DNA from: Desulfolutivibrio sulfoxidireducens
Lineage (GTDB): Bacteria > Desulfobacterota > Desulfovibrionia > Desulfovibrionales > Desulfovibrionaceae
Direction of reading: 5' to 3'
Assembly (NCBI RefSeq): GCF_013376475.1
Contig: NZ_CP045508.1
Location: 3,942,001 to 4,006,000 of the forward strand
Length of the DNA: 64,000 bases
Part shown: one piece after another, positions 60,941-64,000 of the stretch
Numbering within the stretch: position 1 is the stretch's first letter
Layout: each line of letters opens with the position of its first letter
Notes under the pieces: model-generated
Databases searched by the model: none
What the model was told of the DNA's origin: nothing
What the model saw: the letters and a program-made list of their open reading frames with translations, nothing else
Program-made: the position numbers and the translations under genes

Positions 60941-61492
60941 ATGCCCAAGGACAGCGAAGCCGGGGTCTCCCGTCGTGGCCTGTTCCGCCTGATCGCCGGC
61001 CGTGATCCCGATCCCGGGCCGGCGCAAAGCGAGGCCTCCGCGTGGCGCGAAAAGGGCCGGGAGGCCTTTGGGCTGCGTGATTTCCAGACGGCGGCGGACC
61101 ATTTCCGGGCCTGGCTGCGCCACTGCCCCGACGACGACGACGCCCGCCTGCTTCTTGGCCGCGCCCTGTACGCCATGGGCCGCCATGTCCAGGCCCTGGT
61201 GGAATTCGATCGCGTGTCCAGGCGCCACGAGGCCCACACGGCCGGATTTTTCCTGTGCCTGTGCCGGCTTCGCCTTGGCAAGGCGGACAAGGCCCTGGAT
61301 GCGTTTCAGGCCGGGGCCGGGTTGGATCCGGATATGGCGGAGGCCCTGGCCGCCCGGATCGAGGCGGCCCGGGGCGACCCGGCCAGGGCCGCCGAGGCCG
61401 CCGACGCCTTGGAAATCGCCCTTTCGCGGACCATGCAGGCCCGGCCGGAGACGGTCCCCGCCATGCCGCGGCCCGGAGGGGGCCTCACATGA
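60941..61492 (+). CDS. TPR-containing protein
   Basis: A 183-residue soluble protein with about three TPR units in the middle (AFGLRDFQTAADHFRAWLRHCP, LGRALYAMGRHVQALVEFDRVS and LCRLRLGKADKALDAFQAGAGLDP). A short basic N-terminus precedes them. AAGGA lies 7 bases before ATG 60941; the frame is open further upstream but with no site. Its stop overlaps the start of the EAL/HDOD gene (ATGA), so the two proteins are made together and may bind each other. Function unknown. Confidence 0.72.
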   Translation: MPKDSEAGVSRRGLFRLIAGRDPDPGPAQSEASAWREKGREAFGLRDFQTAADHFRAWLRHCPDDDDARLLLGRALYAMGRHVQALVEFDRVSRRHEAHTAGFFLCLCRLRLGKADKALDAFQAGAGLDPDMAEALAARIEAARGDPARAAEAADALEIALSRTMQARPETVPAMPRPGGGLT

Positions 61493-62742
61493 AGCCGCAC
61501 GACAAGGACCCGGGACAGCGTTTTTTCGAACCCGTCTTTGTGGCCAGACAGCCCATTTTGGACCGTGATGCCCGGGTGTTCGGCTTCGAGTTGCTGTTTC
61601 GCCTGGGGGCCTGCGCAACCACGGCCCAGATGACCGACGCGGACACGGCCACCTCCAAGGTCATTGCCGACGGCCTTCCCCTGGCCCTGGAAACCATGCT
61701 GGAGCCCAAACGGCTCTTCATCAATTTCCCCCAGGGCCTTTTGCTCAAACACGCCCCCCTGGCCCTGCCCCGGGAGATATGCGTCGTGGAGATCCTGGAG
61801 GACGTGGCCCCGGACCCGGAGGTCATTGCCGCCTGCCGGGTCATCAAGGACGCGGGCTACCTGATCGCGGTGGACGATTTCACGGGGCAGCCGGAGCTTG
61901 CCCCCTTCGTGGATTTGGCCGACATTGTGAAGGTGGACGTGCTTGGACAGTCTCCGGCGCGGATCGCGGCCCTGGCCACCCCGCTTTTGGCCCGGGGCGT
62001 GTCCCTTCTGGCCGAAAAGGTGGAGGACAGGGCGACCCACGACGTGGCCAAGGCGGTCGGATTCCGCTACTTCCAGGGCTTTTATTACAGCCGGCCGGAG
62101 GTGGTGAGCGGCCGCAAGCCGCCGGTGGGCGTGGTCTCCAAGGTGCGGCTTCTGCGGGAACTGGCCCATTCGGACAATGGCGGGGATCACCTGGCCTCCA
62201 TCCTGTCGTCGGACCCGGGCCTGTCGTTTCGGCTGCTCAAGTATCTCAATTCCGCCGCGTTTTTCAGACTGGACAAGATCACCTCCCTGCAACACGCCAT
62301 GATGGTCATGGGTCAAAATCCGCTACGCAAATGGCTCATGGCCGTTGTGCTCTCGGACATGGCCCACACCCCCATGGGCCGCGAGGTCTCCTTCCAGTCC
62401 CTGAGCCGGGCCAGGTTCCTGGAACTCTTGGGCAGTCGCCCATGCAAACCTCCCTACGGCGCGGACTCCTTGTTCATGCTGGGACTTTTCTCACGCATGG
62501 ACGCCCTGCTCGGACAGTCCATGGCCGAGGTGGCGGCCCAGCTTCCCCTGGAGAAGGACATCCTGGACGCGCTTCAGGGGCAACCAAGCCTGGCCGGAAA
62601 GATGCTCCGGATGGTCCAGGACCTGGAGAACGGACGATGGACCTCGGCGTTTGCGGCCTTCGACGCCACCGGCATCAATAACGTGGAGGCGGCCAGGATT
62701 TTTGCCGAGGCCACGGTCTGGGCCAAGGATCTTCTGGGGTAA
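61489..62742 (+). CDS. degenerate EAL plus HDOD signalling protein (YuxH type)
   Basis: A 417-residue protein with an EAL-like N-terminus (about 10-200) and an HDOD domain (about 205-400). The EAL motif is replaced by ELLFR in VFGFELLFRLG, although VAVDDF-like IAVDDFTGQPE and KVDVLG remain, so c-di-GMP hydrolysis is unlikely; this degeneration is normal in the YuxH/CdgJ group. The HDOD part has KVRLLRELAH, ILSSDPGLSFRLLKYLNSAAF and LQHAMMVMGQNPLRKWL. Such proteins affect motility or signalling through partners. It is coupled to the TPR gene by 4 bases; a PAS protein follows. Confidence 0.85.
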   Translation: MKPHDKDPGQRFFEPVFVARQPILDRDARVFGFELLFRLGACATTAQMTDADTATSKVIADGLPLALETMLEPKRLFINFPQGLLLKHAPLALPREICVVEILEDVAPDPEVIAACRVIKDAGYLIAVDDFTGQPELAPFVDLADIVKVDVLGQSPARIAALATPLLARGVSLLAEKVEDRATHDVAKAVGFRYFQGFYYSRPEVVSGRKPPVGVVSKVRLLRELAHSDNGGDHLASILSSDPGLSFRLLKYLNSAAFFRLDKITSLQHAMMVMGQNPLRKWLMAVVLSDMAHTPMGREVSFQSLSRARFLELLGSRPCKPPYGADSLFMLGLFSRMDALLGQSMAEVAAQLPLEKDILDALQGQPSLAGKMLRMVQDLENGRWTSAFAAFDATGINNVEAARIFAEATVWAKDLLG

Positions 62743-62800
62743 ATCGCGCGGCGCGGTCCGGGCCTTGTTCTCGTTTCCCGTTTCCGTTATAGGTAACGAT

Positions 62801-63778
62801 ATGGGAAAATCCAGGCTTGGCACGCATCCGCGCCAGAAACGCCCGCGTCTTCTGGCTGGCGACAAACGCTCTTCCCCGCGTCGAACCCAGGGCGCATTGG
62901 AGGGCCGGGTGGCCGAGCGCACCCGGAAGTTGGCCGAGGCCAATAGGCTTTTGGCCGGCCGGCTGGCCGAGGTGCGGAAGATGGAAAAGGCCCTGGCGGA
63001 AAGCGAGCGGACCTACCGGGGACTGGTCTCCAACCTGGAGGTCGGCATCCTGACCGCCTCGGGCGATGGCGTCGTGGATCTGGTCAACCGCAAGGGGCTT
63101 GCGATTCTCGGCCTCACCGAGAAGGAGGTCCTCGGCCTGGAAACCAGCCGTCTGCCCCTGGCCTTTTTCCGGGAGGACGGATCGCCCGTGCGGCCCGAGG
63201 ACGGCCCCCTGGCCCGGGTCATCCTGACCGGCGAGCCCCTGCGGGACGAGCCGGCCGGGCTGCGGCGGCCAGGGGAGGAGGCAATTGCCTGGATATCCTT
63301 CAGCGTGTTTCCGGAGCACGACGCCCGAGGCAACCTGGTGCGTGTGGCGGCGGTCTTTTCGGACATCGGCGAGCGGCGGCGCTTGGAGGAGGAACTGCGG
63401 GAGAGCCGGGAACGCTTCCAGTTCCTGTTCCGGCATTTCCCCCAGCCCACCTGCGTGTTCCGCCTCGAAAAGGGGGATCTGGTCCTGGTCGAGGCCAACC
63501 GGGCCGCCTTCGCGGCCGGCAGGGGCCATCTGGAGGGACTTCTCGGACGCCGCGCCGGAGAGATTTTCGTCAACCTGCCGGAGGTCTACCTGTCCTTGTG
63601 GACGGCCTTCGAGGGCCGGCGGTCCCTGAAGCGGCGTATCGACATCCGGGTGCCGGAGTCGTCGCCGTCCCCCTACGCCGTGAGCTTCGTCTTCGTTCCC
63701 CCGGACATGGTCCTGCTGCACGCCGTGAAACTGGACGGCGACGACGCGGAGACGGCCACAGAGCGGGAAACGCCCTGA
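62801..63778 (+). CDS. PAS-domain protein with coiled coil, no kinase domain
   Basis: A 325-residue soluble protein. A basic N-terminus and a coiled coil (about 35-75, LEGRVAERTRKLAEANRLLAG) lead into a PAS domain (about 75-200, LVSNLEVGILTASGDGVVDLVNRKGLAILGLTEKEVLG), then a second PAS-like region (about 210-320, FQFLFRHFPQPTCVFRLEKG). It ends there, without a HisKA, GGDEF or methyl-accepting domain, so it is either a pure sensor or adaptor or a shortened kinase. AGGTAACG precedes ATG 62801. It lies 58 bases after the EAL/HDOD gene and is likely in the same unit. Confidence 0.72.
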   Translation: MGKSRLGTHPRQKRPRLLAGDKRSSPRRTQGALEGRVAERTRKLAEANRLLAGRLAEVRKMEKALAESERTYRGLVSNLEVGILTASGDGVVDLVNRKGLAILGLTEKEVLGLETSRLPLAFFREDGSPVRPEDGPLARVILTGEPLRDEPAGLRRPGEEAIAWISFSVFPEHDARGNLVRVAAVFSDIGERRRLEEELRESRERFQFLFRHFPQPTCVFRLEKGDLVLVEANRAAFAAGRGHLEGLLGRRAGEIFVNLPEVYLSLWTAFEGRRSLKRRIDIRVPESSPSPYAVSFVFVPPDMVLLHAVKLDGDDAETATERETP

Positions 63779-63808
63779 CGCGTTTTTTTTAACCCGGGCC
63801 GCCCGGGC

Positions 63809-64000
63809 TCAGGCCTTTTTCCGCCAGCCCTTTTCCTGGCCGGCCGCGAGCCGCCCGATGTTCTCCCGGTGCCGCCAGGCCACCCAGGCCGCCACGACCA
63901 GGGCCACGGGCGCATAGCGGACGTTTCCCGTGAGCACGAGCGTCAGGGGCATGGCCCCGACCAGGGTCAGGGACCCGGCCGAGACGTATCCCGTACGCCA
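63809..64000 (-). CDS. plsY: acyl-phosphate glycerol-3-phosphate acyltransferase PlsY (C-terminal part)
   Basis: The last 63 codons and stop of a minus-strand gene that runs off the window end. The readable part is two membrane helices ([20 protein letters not shown], then [10 protein letters not shown]) followed by [19 protein letters not shown], the conserved cytoplasmic motif and tail of PlsY. PlsY transfers the acyl group from acyl phosphate to glycerol 3-phosphate, the first step of phospholipid synthesis. The 5' part, including the first two conserved motifs, is outside the window. Confidence 0.85.
   Translation of the reverse strand, partial: WRTGYVSAGSLTLVGAMPLTLVLTGNVRYAPVALVVAAWVAWRHRENIGRLAAGQEKGWRKKA

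Noticed and set aside
63785-63807. Terminator between the PAS gene and plsY
   Set aside because: A 7-bp CCCGGGC/GCCCGGG stem exists, but the T-run precedes it on the plus strand and an A-run follows it on the minus strand, so it is not a correct intrinsic terminator for either direction.
1-64000. tRNA, rRNA or CRISPR loci
   Set aside because: No cloverleaf-sized conserved segment, rRNA sequence or regularly spaced direct repeat was noticed by eye; a tRNAscan or CRISPR search was not possible.

Overview
The window looks like chromosomal DNA of a high-GC member of the Desulfovibrionaceae (Desulfobacterota, formerly Deltaproteobacteria). This is inferred from gene content and style: an Enzyme I/HPr/mannose-type IID remnant of a PTS, a liv amino-acid transporter followed by a CBS-ACT protein, a GlcD/GlcF-type oxidase pair, a FmdE-family protein, many hybrid histidine kinases, KDO/LPS genes, and very GC-rich codon use with ATGA/TGATG overlaps. 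No rRNA, tRNA, CRISPR array, integrase, transposase or phage structural gene was seen.

Layout. 0-8.8 kb: FtsX/MacB-type permease, sensor kinase, 23S rRNA m5U methyltransferase, a hairpin-rich convergent gap, a Nim/PPOX-fold flavoprotein, a class I glutamine amidotransferase divergent from metY, and a TPR protein. 9-14 kb: PTS IID-HPr-EI operon, smpB and a GlcD-type oxidase. 14.1-16.85 kb: a lower-GC insert (PPOX-fold protein, ABC1 kinase, TetR regulator) followed by an 85%-identical 73-bp copy of the glcD 3' end; the glcF-like gene follows. 18.3-26.8 kb: rpe, hybrid kinase and Hpt; lytic transglycosylase; sigma-54 response regulator; PilZ protein; GT2 glycosyltransferase. 26.8-29.7 kb: secreted protein, GT4 glycosyltransferase and radical SAM/SPASM enzyme in one overlapping operon.

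30-35.4 kb: complete branched-chain amino-acid ABC transporter (livK-H-M-G-F) plus CBS-ACT, closed by a strong terminator. 35.5-39.2 kb: FecCD-type metal/chelate ABC transporter with a FmdE-family protein. 39.5-41.3 kb: low-GC TylF-like methyltransferase, CheW-like protein, cold-shock protein. 41.4-47.2 kb: a six-gene minus-strand cassette (GT2, AsnB, toroid-like protein, 64-residue microprotein, radical SAM, ABM-fold protein). 47.5-55.7 kb: envelope glycan genes (GT-C-like membrane protein, kdsD, kdsB, kdsA, DUF2142-type membrane protein, polyprenyl-phosphate GT2). 56-60 kb: XRE-hybrid kinase, CheY-like regulator and CheC, closed by a clear terminator. 60.2 kb: a second copy of the small secreted family. 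60.9-63.8 kb: TPR, EAL/HDOD and PAS signalling genes; the window ends inside plsY.

Themes are cell-envelope sugar assembly (three clusters), signal transduction (five kinases or regulators), and nutrient and metal uptake. The least explained parts are the AsnB/microprotein/radical SAM cassette, the FmdE-linked transporter, the XRE-kinase/CheC system and the glcD-flanked insert.
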